Shown piece by piece: positions 16,371 to 25,304 of a stretch of 64,000 nucleotides of DNA (its first letter is position 1; every line of letters starts with the position of its first letter). The position numbers were made by a program, and so were the translations under genes. Location of the stretch: assembly GCF_002803515.1 (NCBI RefSeq), contig NZ_PHQX01000001.1, forward strand, positions 2,976,001 to 3,040,000. Direction: 5' to 3'. Below the pieces are notes generated by a model. The model saw only the letters and a list, made by a program, of their open reading frames with translations. It was not told where the DNA came from and did not search any database. The stretch comes from Stenotrophomonas lactitubi. Lineage in GTDB: Bacteria > Pseudomonadota > Gammaproteobacteria > Xanthomonadales > Xanthomonadaceae.

Positions 16371-19262
16371 TCAGAACTTGTATCGTACACCGAAATACGC
16401 GCGCCGCCCGTAGCTCACCACCTCGCGGAAATTCCCGTAAAGCGGCTGGTATGCCACGCGTGGCTCGTTGGTCAGGTTCATCAGTTCCAGCGACAGCGAC
16501 AGCTGCTTGTTCACCCGGTAACGCAGGCGCAGGTCGACGCTGGTGTTGTCATCGTAATAGCGGTTCTGCTGCGCCGTGTTGCCGGTGAAGTCCTGGTAAT
16601 AGTGCGAACGGAACTTGCCGATGGCCTGGATGTTGAAGCGGCCCACATCCCAGTAGATCGAACCGGACAGCACGTGCCGCGAGAATCCGCTCAGGCCGGC
16701 CGGCGGCACGATGGCCGGGATGATCGATCCGTCGGCAGCCAACTGCTCGCCCAACCGCGAATCCTGGGTCTGGTAGTCGGCGTCGGCATAGTTGTAGCTG
16801 ACCTTGAAGCCGAGGCCGTCGAACGGCTTGGGCAGGTACGAGAACCGGTGCGTGGCACTGAGCTCGATACCGGTCAGGGTGCTGTCCTCATCGGTGGTCA
16901 CCTGCTGGCGCACCGGCACGGTCACCGTCTGTCCGTTGATGGTGTAGGTTTCCGGCACCAGCGCGGTGGCGGTGCCGCCGTTGAACTGCTTCCAGTACAC
17001 CGCACCGGCCAGCAGCGTGTCCGGGTTCGCATACCACTCCAGCGAGACATCACCGTTCCAGGACATCAACGGCTGTGCGGCCGGATTGCCGCTGGCACTG
17101 ATGTCGTCCAGCGCGTCGGCCAGGCCGGTATAGGTGGCATCGCTGCTGACATTGATGGTTCGACCGGCACCGAGTGCGGCGATATCCGGGCGTGACATCG
17201 CACGATACGCGCCCACCCGCAGCAGCAGGTCCGGCTTCAGCTCGAAGGCGGCATTCACGCTTGGCAGCAGCTTGTCGTTGCCCGACTTGAACACCTGGGT
17301 GGTGAAATCACCCGTGGGCTGCAGGCGGATCGTGCCGTCGCCGTTGTCGATGATCGCCAGGTCGGTGCGCACACCTTCCGAGCGCACATCGGTCTTGACC
17401 CAGCGCAGGCCGACATTGCCGGTGACCGGCAGCCCGAACAGTGTGCTGCTGAACTCGCCCATCAGGTACAGCGCGCGGGTTTTCTCGGTCACATCGACGT
17501 TGTTCGGATCCTGGAAATCCGGGTCCAGGCCGCTGTCGCTGGTGCCGCGGAAGGACTCGTAGAGGCAGCTCGGATCGAAGTACGCCCACGAGGAGATCGT
17601 GTTGCCGCTGGCCGCATCCATGAAGTCATCCTGCGGGAACGGTGCACGGCAGGCACGGTTGGCGGCAATGATCTTCGCCTTGTCTGCCGCAACGCGCTGG
17701 TCGTAGTCGGTCACCAGGGTGTTGTCGCGCAGGCGATAGTCGGCCTGGCTGGCGCGCACGCCACCCTTGACGCGGGTGAAGAAACCGGACTCGGGCATGA
17801 AGCTGGCATCGAAGCGGCCAGCCTTGATCTTGTGGTCGTTCTCGGTAGCGCTGGAGGTGACCCGCGCTGCACCGGTGTAGGCATCCCAGTTGTTGGGATC
17901 GAAGTTCGGCGCCAGCGCGACGCTCGGCACCTCGCCATGCCAGTCCCAGTCGTAGTCGACATAGCCGGTGGCGCCGCTGCTGATGCCCGGCACGATGGCG
18001 TTGTTGACGTCGCGCTGGTTGGCGCGCAGCCGGGTCATGCGCTCGCTGTCCAGGCGGTTGGTATGCGAATAGGAAAGATCGGTGGACAGCTCCCAGGCCG
18101 GGCTCGGGCGCAGGATCAGGTTGAGGCCGCCACCGGTGTACTCCTCGCCACGCCAATAGCGGTTGGAGGTCGAATCGATGGAGGTGCTGCCATGCAGGTG
18201 GCGGACGATGCCGTCCTCGTCCACGTCACGCTGGGTGATGCCGCGACGCGCGTTGGACAGGCTCAGGTCGCTGCGGTTCTCGTCCCAGTTGCGCTCGGTA
18301 TGCTCGAAATCGAGGTTGACCTCGACCACGTCGTTGGGCCGCCACTGGAGCGCCGCGAACTCGCTCTGGCGATCATTGCGTTCCTGCTTCATGCGATAGA
18401 TGCGGCTGCTGGGCACCAGGTAATACGGGGCACCGTTGGCGATGGCCTGGGCGCTGACTTCACTGCAGTTGGCATTGGCCACGTTCTGCCTGCCGTCGCA
18501 GGCATACCAGGTGGAGCCGCTGGTAATGCTCTCCTCTGGATCGGTGCCCTCCAGCCGCTGGATGCCCAGCGAGATACCGAGCTTCTGGCCGTTGCCGAAT
18601 TCGAACTGGTCGATGTAGCTGGCGGTACCGCGATAGCCGATGCCATCGTCGTCGCGGTACTTCTTGTCATACTCGGCCCAGCTGCCACGCAGATCGATCT
18701 GCGCCGAGCGCTTGCCGTACTCCAGCGGCTTGACCGTCTCCAGCCCGATGGTGCCGGCGACACCGCCTTCGATGATGTCGGCACGCTGGGTCTTGTAGAT
18801 CGCCACCGTGTTGATCAGCTCGGCTGGGAACATGTTGAAGTTCACCGAGCGGTCGCCGCTGCCGTTGGTGATCTCGCGGCCATTGAAGTTGGTGCTGCTG
18901 AGGAATGCGCCAAGCCCACGGATCGAGATTTCCGACGCGCCGGTCTTGTCGCGGGTCGAGGCTGCACCGGTCAGCGTTTCGATCGCATCGGCCAGCGATG
19001 GCGCGGGCAGGTCGCCGATGTCATCGGCCGACAACACATCGGCGATCACCGTGTCGTCGCGCTTCTTGTTGATCGAACTCTGCATCGACTCGCGGATGCC
19101 GGTGACCTGGACCTGGTCCAGGGTGGTGGCGTCCTGCCCGGAACCGGTAGCGGCAGACTGCGCCTGTACGGCCGGCGAAGCCGCCAGCGCAGCGAGCAGT
19201 GCCACGATCAGTGGTGTGGGTGACAACGGTGTACGACGTACAACTCCGGCAGGTTGCCGCAT
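16371..19262 (-). CDS. TonB-dependent receptor of the alginate locus
   Basis: The start at 19262 gives 963 aa preceded by GGGAGGAGGA; a frame continuing to 19343 lacks such a site. It has a signal peptide ending at A-Q-A near residue 35, a TonB-box-like DQVQVTGIRES segment, a plug domain (IETLTGAASTRDKTGASEISIRGLG is its core) and a 22-strand-type barrel ending in the aromatic terminus GVRYKF. It belongs to the large carbohydrate-type TonB-dependent transporters of Xanthomonadaceae. Divergent transcription from the PL6 lyase suggests import of alginate or its oligomers across the outer membrane. The specificity is inferred only from the neighbours. Confidence 0.92.
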   Translation of the reverse strand: MRQPAGVVRRTPLSPTPLIVALLAALAASPAVQAQSAATGSGQDATTLDQVQVTGIRESMQSSINKKRDDTVIADVLSADDIGDLPAPSLADAIETLTGAASTRDKTGASEISIRGLGAFLSSTNFNGREITNGSGDRSVNFNMFPAELINTVAIYKTQRADIIEGGVAGTIGLETVKPLEYGKRSAQIDLRGSWAEYDKKYRDDDGIGYRGTASYIDQFEFGNGQKLGISLGIQRLEGTDPEESITSGSTWYACDGRQNVANANCSEVSAQAIANGAPYYLVPSSRIYRMKQERNDRQSEFAALQWRPNDVVEVNLDFEHTERNWDENRSDLSLSNARRGITQRDVDEDGIVRHLHGSTSIDSTSNRYWRGEEYTGGGLNLILRPSPAWELSTDLSYSHTNRLDSERMTRLRANQRDVNNAIVPGISSGATGYVDYDWDWHGEVPSVALAPNFDPNNWDAYTGAARVTSSATENDHKIKAGRFDASFMPESGFFTRVKGGVRASQADYRLRDNTLVTDYDQRVAADKAKIIAANRACRAPFPQDDFMDAASGNTISSWAYFDPSCLYESFRGTSDSGLDPDFQDPNNVDVTEKTRALYLMGEFSSTLFGLPVTGNVGLRWVKTDVRSEGVRTDLAIIDNGDGTIRLQPTGDFTTQVFKSGNDKLLPSVNAAFELKPDLLLRVGAYRAMSRPDIAALGAGRTINVSSDATYTGLADALDDISASGNPAAQPLMSWNGDVSLEWYANPDTLLAGAVYWKQFNGGTATALVPETYTINGQTVTVPVRQQVTTDEDSTLTGIELSATHRFSYLPKPFDGLGFKVSYNYADADYQTQDSRLGEQLAADGSIIPAIVPPAGLSGFSRHVLSGSIYWDVGRFNIQAIGKFRSHYYQDFTGNTAQQNRYYDDNTSVDLRLRYRVNKQLSLSLELMNLTNEPRVAYQPLYGNFREVVSYGRRAYFGVRYKF

Positions 19263-19452
19263 GGTTTTCCTCCTCCCAAAGGATCGCCCGGACGGTAGGC
19301 GTGGGACGCAGCTTCGACACGCCGACACAGAAATGTCAACCAACTGGACTGGATTTGTCGTAATACCTTTGATTCAGACCGGTTGCCCGCCATTTCATGT
19401 GCTGATGCAGCATGACTTTGCGCGCGACGTGGCTTACAACACACCCAACAAG

Positions 19453-19467
19453 TGGTATGCACACCCA
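19453..19467. promoter_or_regulatory. Candidate GntR operator in the alginate divergent region
   Basis: TGGTATGCACACCCA contains an imperfect palindrome, GGTATG/CACACC, with five of six pairs matching. It includes the TGGTAT half-site known from ExuR/UxuR-type uronate operators. It lies 39 nt before the PL6 start. A second GGTAT occurs nearby on the other strand (GGTATTAC, near 19360). Confidence 0.3.
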
Positions 19468-19505
19468 CTCTGAAACCACGGCATCGCCGTCTCTGGAAGG
19501 ACTTC

Positions 19506-20945
19506 ATGCGCATTCAATCGACTTCGCACCGCCTTTCGAAACCTGCACTTGGATATTGCCTGGCAATTGGACTGGCAACATGCCTGACCAGTTCGCCGGC
19601 AACAGCCGCCAGCTGGCTCGTACACGACGTCGGCGCGTTCGCCACCGCCGCTGCCGCCCTGCAGCCTGGCGATGAGATCGTGCTGGCCGATGGCACCTGG
19701 ACCGATGCGCGCCTTCTGCTGAAGGGCCAGGGCACGGCCGCCGCTCCGATCGTGCTGCGCGCGCAGACGCCGGGCAAGGTGATCCTCAGCGGGGCGTCGG
19801 ACCTGCGCCTGGCCGGCAGCTACCTGCAGGTCTCCAACCTGGTGTTCCGCAACGGCTACACCCCGGGTGACGCGGTGGTGGCCTTCCGCGAGTCGAGCAA
19901 GGCGGTAGCCAGCCACAGCCGCGTCACCGGCTTGGTCATCGATGACTACAGCAACCCCGATGGCAGCGACCAGGACTACTGGGTGTCGCTGTACGGCAGC
20001 AACAACCGCCTCGACCACAGCCAGATGCGTGGCAAGACCAACGCTGGCCCGACGGTGGTGGTGGTGCGCGATGCCAGCCAAGGCCTGGACAACCAGCACC
20101 GCATCGACCACAACTGGTTCGGCCCGCGCCCTGCACTGGGCGTCAATGGCGGCGAAACGATCCGCGTCGGCACCAGCGACACCTCGCTGAGCGATTCCAA
20201 CAGCACTGTCGAGAACAACTGGTTCGAGGGCTGCGATGGCGAGACCGAGATCGTCTCCAACAAGTCCGGCGGCAATACCTTCCGCGGCAACGTGTTCTAT
20301 CGTTCGGCCGGCGCGCTGACCCTGCGCCATGGCAACGGCAACCGGGTGATCGACAACCTCTTCCTCGGCGACGACAAGGCCGGCACCGGCGGCGTGCGCA
20401 TCATCAATGCCGACCAGACCGTCAGCAACAACTACTTCGAACGGCTGGCCGGCTCCAGCAACCATTCGGCGCTGGCGGTGATGGACGCACAGGCCAATCC
20501 GCCACTGTCCGGCTATGCGCCGGTGGTCAACGCAACCATCAGCCGCAACACTTTTGTCGACGTGGCGAAGATCAGCTTCGGCGTTGGCCACGACGAGGCC
20601 AAGGGGATCGTGGTCGCGGCCAGCAACAGCCACTTCAGCGGCAACCTGATCGTCAACCGCACCAGCAAGAATCCACCGAATGCGGCCAGCTCGCTGGCGG
20701 GCATCGCCTTCAGCAACAACGTGCAGTCGCCGCAGGCCAGCAGCGTATTCCCGGGCGGGGTGAGTAGCGCCAGTATCGCCCTGCAGCAGGCCGCCAGCAG
20801 TCTGTGGGTGCCGGCAACGCCCCTGCCCACCATCGGCGCCGATCCGGCGCTGGCGATGATCCCGCGCGAACAGACAGGGGTGGACTGGTATCCCAAGGTG
20901 GGCGAGGTTGCCCTGTCACGCACCAGCACCGGAGTTGATCGATGA
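19506..20945 (+). CDS. Polysaccharide lyase family 6 (alginate lyase / chondroitinase-B-like)
   Basis: The ATG at 19506 is preceded by GGAAGGA and gives 479 aa with a signal peptide cut near ATA-ASW (residue 35), so it is periplasmic or secreted. The body is a right-handed parallel beta-helix with the PL6 catalytic pair: Lys253 in VSNKSGGNTFRGN and Arg274 in LTLRHGNGNR. Glu and Asn residues around NGGETIR and NNWFEGCDGETEI probably bind the neutralising Ca2+. It cleaves alginate, or polyM/polyMG, by beta-elimination. It is the first gene of the plus-strand alginate operon and overlaps the PL17 gene by 4 bp. Confidence 0.92.
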   Translation: MRIQSTSHRLSKPALGYCLAIGLATCLTSSPATAASWLVHDVGAFATAAAALQPGDEIVLADGTWTDARLLLKGQGTAAAPIVLRAQTPGKVILSGASDLRLAGSYLQVSNLVFRNGYTPGDAVVAFRESSKAVASHSRVTGLVIDDYSNPDGSDQDYWVSLYGSNNRLDHSQMRGKTNAGPTVVVVRDASQGLDNQHRIDHNWFGPRPALGVNGGETIRVGTSDTSLSDSNSTVENNWFEGCDGETEIVSNKSGGNTFRGNVFYRSAGALTLRHGNGNRVIDNLFLGDDKAGTGGVRIINADQTVSNNYFERLAGSSNHSALAVMDAQANPPLSGYAPVVNATISRNTFVDVAKISFGVGHDEAKGIVVAASNSHFSGNLIVNRTSKNPPNAASSLAGIAFSNNVQSPQASSVFPGGVSSASIALQQAASSLWVPATPLPTIGADPALAMIPREQTGVDWYPKVGEVALSRTSTGVDR

Positions 20946-23191
20946 GGTTGCAGCCGCTGTCCCTGTGTTCCCACCGCCTGGCGCTCGCCCTTGCCCTGGC
21001 CGCTCCCTTCGCCCTGATGCCGACGGCACCGCTGCACGCTGCGCCTGCCGCAGCCGCGCGACAAGGCGATACCGCGCCGGTACTGGTGACCGCTGCGCAG
21101 TGGCAGCAGATGGCCAGCGAGGGCAGCCGCTACCCGTGGTTCTCCAAGGAGCAGGCGCGTACGCAGAAATCGCTGCAGAAGATGATGAAGGCCGGCATCG
21201 ATGTGCCGGTGCCGAAGGACAAGGGTGGCGGTCGCACCCATGAGCAGCACAAGCGCAATTACCAGGCGCTGCTGGCCGCCGGCACCCTGTACCGGCTGAC
21301 CGGCGACAAGGCCTATGTCACCTATTCGCGCGACATGCTGCTGCAGTACGCCAAGCTCTACCCGACCCTCGGCCCGCATCCGGAAGGACGCGGGCAGATT
21401 CCCGGCCGGGTGTTCTGGCAGGTGCTCAACGATTCGGTCTGGCTGGTCAACGCCATCCAGGGCTACGACGCGATCCGCGACGCCCTGTCGCCACAGGATC
21501 GGCAGACCATCGAATCGCAGGTGTTCCGGCCGATGGCTGAGTTCCTGGCCAGCGAGCCGAAAAACTACGACCAGATCCATAACCACGCAACCTGGGCGGT
21601 GGCGGCCACCGGCATGACCGGCTACGTGCTGCGCGATCCGGAACTGGTGGAAAAATCGTTGCGCGGCAGCCGCAAGGATGACCAGTTCGGTTTCCTGCGG
21701 CAGATCGACCTGCTGTTCTCGCCCGATGGCTATTACGAGGAAGGCCCCTACTACCAGCGCTACGCGCTGGCGCCGTTCCTGCTGTTCGCCAATGCGATCG
21801 AACGCAATGAGCCGCAGCGGAAGATCTTCGCGCGCCGCGACGGCGTGCTGCTGAAGGCGGTGGACGTGCTGGTGCAGACCAGCTACGACGGCCTGTTCTT
21901 CCCGATCAACGACGCGATCCTGGACAAGGGCATCGACACCGAAGAGCTGGTGGCGGGCATCGGCATCGCCTATGCGCAGGCCGGCGATGATCGTCTGCTG
22001 TCGGTCGCGCAGCAGCAGAAACGCCTGCTGCTGTCGCCGGAAGGGCTGCAGGTGGCGCAGGCGTTGGCCGCCAACAAGGCCAAACCGTTCGACTACCGGC
22101 CGATGCTGCTGCGCGATGGCCCGGACGGTGAACGCGGCGGTCTGGCGATCCTGCGCATGGGCGGCGAACGCGGCCAGGCGCTGGTGCAGAAGGACACCAT
22201 GCAGGGCATGGGCCATGGCCACTTCGACAAGCTCAACTGGTTGTTCTACGACAACGGCAATGCCGTGGTGACCGACTACGGCGCAGCACGCTTCCTCAAC
22301 GTGGAAGCCAAGCGAGGCGGCATCTATCTGGCCGAGAACCGCAGCTGGGCCAAACAGACCGTGGCCCACAACACCCTGGTGGTGAACGAGCAGAGCCACT
22401 TCAAGGGCGACTGGAAGCGCGGCGAGGAACATGCGCCAACGGTGCGTTTCTTCCAGGCCGACGCGGATACCCAGATCGCTTCGGCGACCATGCGCGACGC
22501 CTACCCGGGCGTGGTATTCACCCGCACCCAGGCACTGCTGCGCCACCCCGAACTGGGCCTGCCGGTGGTGCTGGACCTGCTGCAGGTGCACGGCGACAAG
22601 GCCGCGCGTTACGACCTGCCGCTGCACTTCAACGGCCATATCGTCACCACCGGTTTCGAGGCCGAGCATTTCCCCACCCAGCGCCCGGTGCTCGGCGGCG
22701 ACAACGGCTACCAGCACCTGTGGCTGGACGCACGCAGCAAGGCCGGCAGTGAACCGCGCACGCTGGCATGGCTGCTCGACGGGCGTTTCTACACCTATCG
22801 CTTCGGCAGCAGTGCGCCATCGCAGGCGTTGCTGGTGGAAAGCGGCGCCAACGATCCCGAATTCAACCTGCGCCGCGAACCTGCGCTGCTGCAGCGCGTG
22901 GAAGGACAGAAGGATGTGACCTTCTTCAGCGTGCTGGAGCCGCATGGCGAGTACAACGGCACCGCCGAGTACGTGCACGGCGCCGACAGCCGCATCAGGG
23001 AGATCATCCGAACGCGCGGCAATGATGCCGAGGTGCTCGAACTGCGCTTGGCCAGCGGCGCGCGCATCGCACTCGGCGTGGCCGACGACAGCGACGCGAA
23101 GGGCGACCACAGCGTGACGGTGGACGGTCATGCCTACCGCTGGAGCGGCAGCCATGCGCGCATGGACCGCAGCAAGGGTGACGCGCGATGA
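20942..23191 (+). CDS. Polysaccharide lyase family 17 oligoalginate lyase
   Basis: This 749-aa protein has a signal peptide (residues 1 to about 33), an alpha/alpha-toroid N-terminal alginate-lyase domain and a heparinase II/III-like beta-sheet C-terminal domain. The catalytic set known from PL17 enzymes is visible: Asn214-His215 in QIHNHATW, Tyr271 in EEGPYYQRY at the expected 56-residue spacing, and a His in GMGHGHFDKLN. It should remove terminal uronates exolytically, giving 4-deoxy-L-erythro-5-hexoseulose uronate (DEH). An exolytic PL17 enzyme of this type has been characterised from S. maltophilia (Smlt2602). It is coupled by 4-bp overlaps to both neighbours. Confidence 0.94.
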   Translation: MRLQPLSLCSHRLALALALAAPFALMPTAPLHAAPAAAARQGDTAPVLVTAAQWQQMASEGSRYPWFSKEQARTQKSLQKMMKAGIDVPVPKDKGGGRTHEQHKRNYQALLAAGTLYRLTGDKAYVTYSRDMLLQYAKLYPTLGPHPEGRGQIPGRVFWQVLNDSVWLVNAIQGYDAIRDALSPQDRQTIESQVFRPMAEFLASEPKNYDQIHNHATWAVAATGMTGYVLRDPELVEKSLRGSRKDDQFGFLRQIDLLFSPDGYYEEGPYYQRYALAPFLLFANAIERNEPQRKIFARRDGVLLKAVDVLVQTSYDGLFFPINDAILDKGIDTEELVAGIGIAYAQAGDDRLLSVAQQQKRLLLSPEGLQVAQALAANKAKPFDYRPMLLRDGPDGERGGLAILRMGGERGQALVQKDTMQGMGHGHFDKLNWLFYDNGNAVVTDYGAARFLNVEAKRGGIYLAENRSWAKQTVAHNTLVVNEQSHFKGDWKRGEEHAPTVRFFQADADTQIASATMRDAYPGVVFTRTQALLRHPELGLPVVLDLLQVHGDKAARYDLPLHFNGHIVTTGFEAEHFPTQRPVLGGDNGYQHLWLDARSKAGSEPRTLAWLLDGRFYTYRFGSSAPSQALLVESGANDPEFNLRREPALLQRVEGQKDVTFFSVLEPHGEYNGTAEYVHGADSRIREIIRTRGNDAEVLELRLASGARIALGVADDSDAKGDHSVTVDGHAYRWSGSHARMDRSKGDAR

Positions 23192-24492
23192 ACGGCCCCT
23201 CGGCCGTGGCCACGCTGCGCAAGGTGCCGGTGCGCTCGGCCGTACGCTGGCTGATCGTCGGCCTGATCGCGGTGGCCACGGTGATCAACTACATCGACCG
23301 CAATGCGCTGGCGGTGATGTGGCCGGAGATCGCCAAGGAGGTCGGCGCGACCAAGGACGACTACGCGCTGCTGGTAACGGTGTTCATGCTGTTCTATGCC
23401 GCTGGCCAGTTCCTGTTCGGGCGCCTGTTCGACATGATCGGGACGCGACTGGGGTTCGCGTTGTCGATCAGTGTGTGGTCGATCTCGATCGCGCTGCATT
23501 CGGTCACCCACTCCATGCTGTCCTTCAGCGTAGTGCGGGCGATGCTGGGCGTCAGCGAAGCCGGCGCCTGGCCCGGTGCGGTGAAAGCCAACGCCGAATG
23601 GTTCCCCGCGCGTGAGCGCGCCCTCGCACAGGGCATCTTCAACGCAGGTGCGTCCATCGGCGCCATCGTTTCGGCGCCGGCCATCGCCGGCCTGTACCTG
23701 TGGCTGGGCTGGCGCGGCACCTTCGTGCTGGTCGGTGCGCTTGGCTTCCTGTGGCTGCTGCCGTGGCTGTTCGTCTATCGCGCCGGCCCGGACAAGCACC
23801 CGTGGGTGAGTGACGCCGAGCGACGCCTGATCATGGAAGACCAGACCGGCCAGCAGCGCGCGGATGCGCCCAAGGTGAGCGTGCGCTCGCTGCTGGCCCA
23901 CCGGCAGAGCTGGGGCATGCTGGCCTGCCGTTTCCTGCTGGACCCGATCTGGTGGCTGTTCGTATCGTGGCTGCCGATCTATCTGGCCGAGACCTTCGGC
24001 TTTGACATCAAGCAGATCGGCCTGTTCGCCTGGGTGCCGTTCGTTGGCGCCATGCTGGGCAGCCTCAGCGGCGGCTGGCTGTCGGGGCGGCTGATCAACG
24101 CCGGCCATGGCGTGGACCGCGCACGCAAGCTGTCGATTTCGCTCGGCTGCGTGATCATGGCACCGGCCCTGCTCGGTGCGGTACTGGCCAACCAGCCGCT
24201 GTATGCGGTGCTGGCGATCGCTGCGGTGCTGTTCGGTTTCCAGATCGCCATCGGCAACATCCAGACCCTGCCCGGCGATCTGTTCGACGGCCGCTCGGTC
24301 GGCACGCTGGCCGGTCTCGGTGGCCTGGCCGCAGTGGCCGGCACGTTGATCACCACCTGGCTGGTGCCGGTGCTGACCCGCCATTCCTACGCACCGATCT
24401 TCATCCTCGTCGCCGCACTGGTGCCGCTGTCGCTGGTGGCGCTGTGGTGGTGGACCGGACCGATCCACAAGCTCGACCGCAACGACGGTTGA
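23188..24492 (+). CDS. MFS hexuronate transporter (ExuT/ACS family type)
   Basis: The 434-aa product has about 12 membrane helices and the anion:cation symporter signature: INYIDRNALAV in helix 1, and FGRLFDMIGTRLG in the helix 2-3 loop. The D-R-N of helix 1 and the W-FP-R-A segment (KANAEWFPARERALA) after helix 4 are typical of hexuronate and gluconate permeases. In this operon it should import the unsaturated monouronate or DEH made by the lyases across the inner membrane. The 4-bp overlap with PL17 supports a shared role. Confidence 0.9.
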   Translation: MNGPSAVATLRKVPVRSAVRWLIVGLIAVATVINYIDRNALAVMWPEIAKEVGATKDDYALLVTVFMLFYAAGQFLFGRLFDMIGTRLGFALSISVWSISIALHSVTHSMLSFSVVRAMLGVSEAGAWPGAVKANAEWFPARERALAQGIFNAGASIGAIVSAPAIAGLYLWLGWRGTFVLVGALGFLWLLPWLFVYRAGPDKHPWVSDAERRLIMEDQTGQQRADAPKVSVRSLLAHRQSWGMLACRFLLDPIWWLFVSWLPIYLAETFGFDIKQIGLFAWVPFVGAMLGSLSGGWLSGRLINAGHGVDRARKLSISLGCVIMAPALLGAVLANQPLYAVLAIAAVLFGFQIAIGNIQTLPGDLFDGRSVGTLAGLGGLAAVAGTLITTWLVPVLTRHSYAPIFILVAALVPLSLVALWWWTGPIHKLDRNDG

Positions 24493-24537
24493 GCCCCCTT
24501 TCCCTCGCATTCCCCCGCAAACCAAGGAGTTTCCCGC

Positions 24538-25290
24538 ATGTCGTTCCAGGACAAGGTGGCCATCGTCACCGGTGGTGGCCGTGATATCGGCCGTGCCGTC
24601 TCGATCAAGCTGGCTGCGGCCGGTGCACGCGTCTGCCTCAACTACGCCAACGACGAGGCCAGCGCGCAGGAAACGCTGGCGCTGATCAAGGCGGCCGGTG
24701 GCCAGGCCATCGCCCACCGCGCCGACGTCACCGATCCGGCCGCAGTGGCCGGTCTGGTCGCAGCAACCCAGGCGGCATTCGGCCAGCGCATCGATGTGCT
24801 GGTGAACGTGGCCGGCGGCATGGTCGAGCGTCGTCCGCTGGCCGACATCGACCCGGCGTTCTTCCACAAGGTCATCGACCTCAACCTGACCTCCACCTAC
24901 CTGACCACCCACGCCGTGGTACCGCACATGGGCGAAGGCGCGGCGATCGTGAACTTCGCCTCGCAGGCCGGTCGCGATGGCGGTGGCCCTGGTGCGGCGA
25001 TCTATGCCACCGCCAAAGCGGGCGTGATGACCTTCACCCGGGCCATGGCCAAGGAGCTGGGGCCAAAAGGCATCCGCGTGAATGCGCTGTGCTGCGGCAT
25101 GATCGCCACGCGCTTCCACGACGAATTCACCAAGCCGGAAGTGCGCACGGCGGTGGCCGGCGCGACGCCGCTGCGTCGCCAGGGGCTGCCGGACGAAGCC
25201 GCCGATGCAGCGGTGTACCTGGCGTCGGACGCAGCAGCGTTCGTCACCGGCGCCAATCTGGACGTCAACGGCGGCACCTACTTCTCCTGA
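24538..25290 (+). CDS. SDR family oxidoreductase, probable DEH reductase
   Basis: This 250-aa classical short-chain dehydrogenase has the TGGGRDIG cofactor motif, NVAGG, and an intact active site with Ser in FASQAG and YATAK (Tyr and Lys). It starts 45 bp after the transporter gene with AAGGAG before the ATG. In other alginate loci the SDR at this position reduces DEH to 2-keto-3-deoxy-D-gluconate (KDG), and that is the best reading here. NADH versus NADPH preference cannot be decided reliably; the Arg after TGGG hints at NADPH. Confidence 0.88.
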   Translation: MSFQDKVAIVTGGGRDIGRAVSIKLAAAGARVCLNYANDEASAQETLALIKAAGGQAIAHRADVTDPAAVAGLVAATQAAFGQRIDVLVNVAGGMVERRPLADIDPAFFHKVIDLNLTSTYLTTHAVVPHMGEGAAIVNFASQAGRDGGGPGAAIYATAKAGVMTFTRAMAKELGPKGIRVNALCCGMIATRFHDEFTKPEVRTAVAGATPLRRQGLPDEAADAAVYLASDAAAFVTGANLDVNGGTYFS

Positions 25291-25304
25291 TCGGACCGAA
25301 GCCC

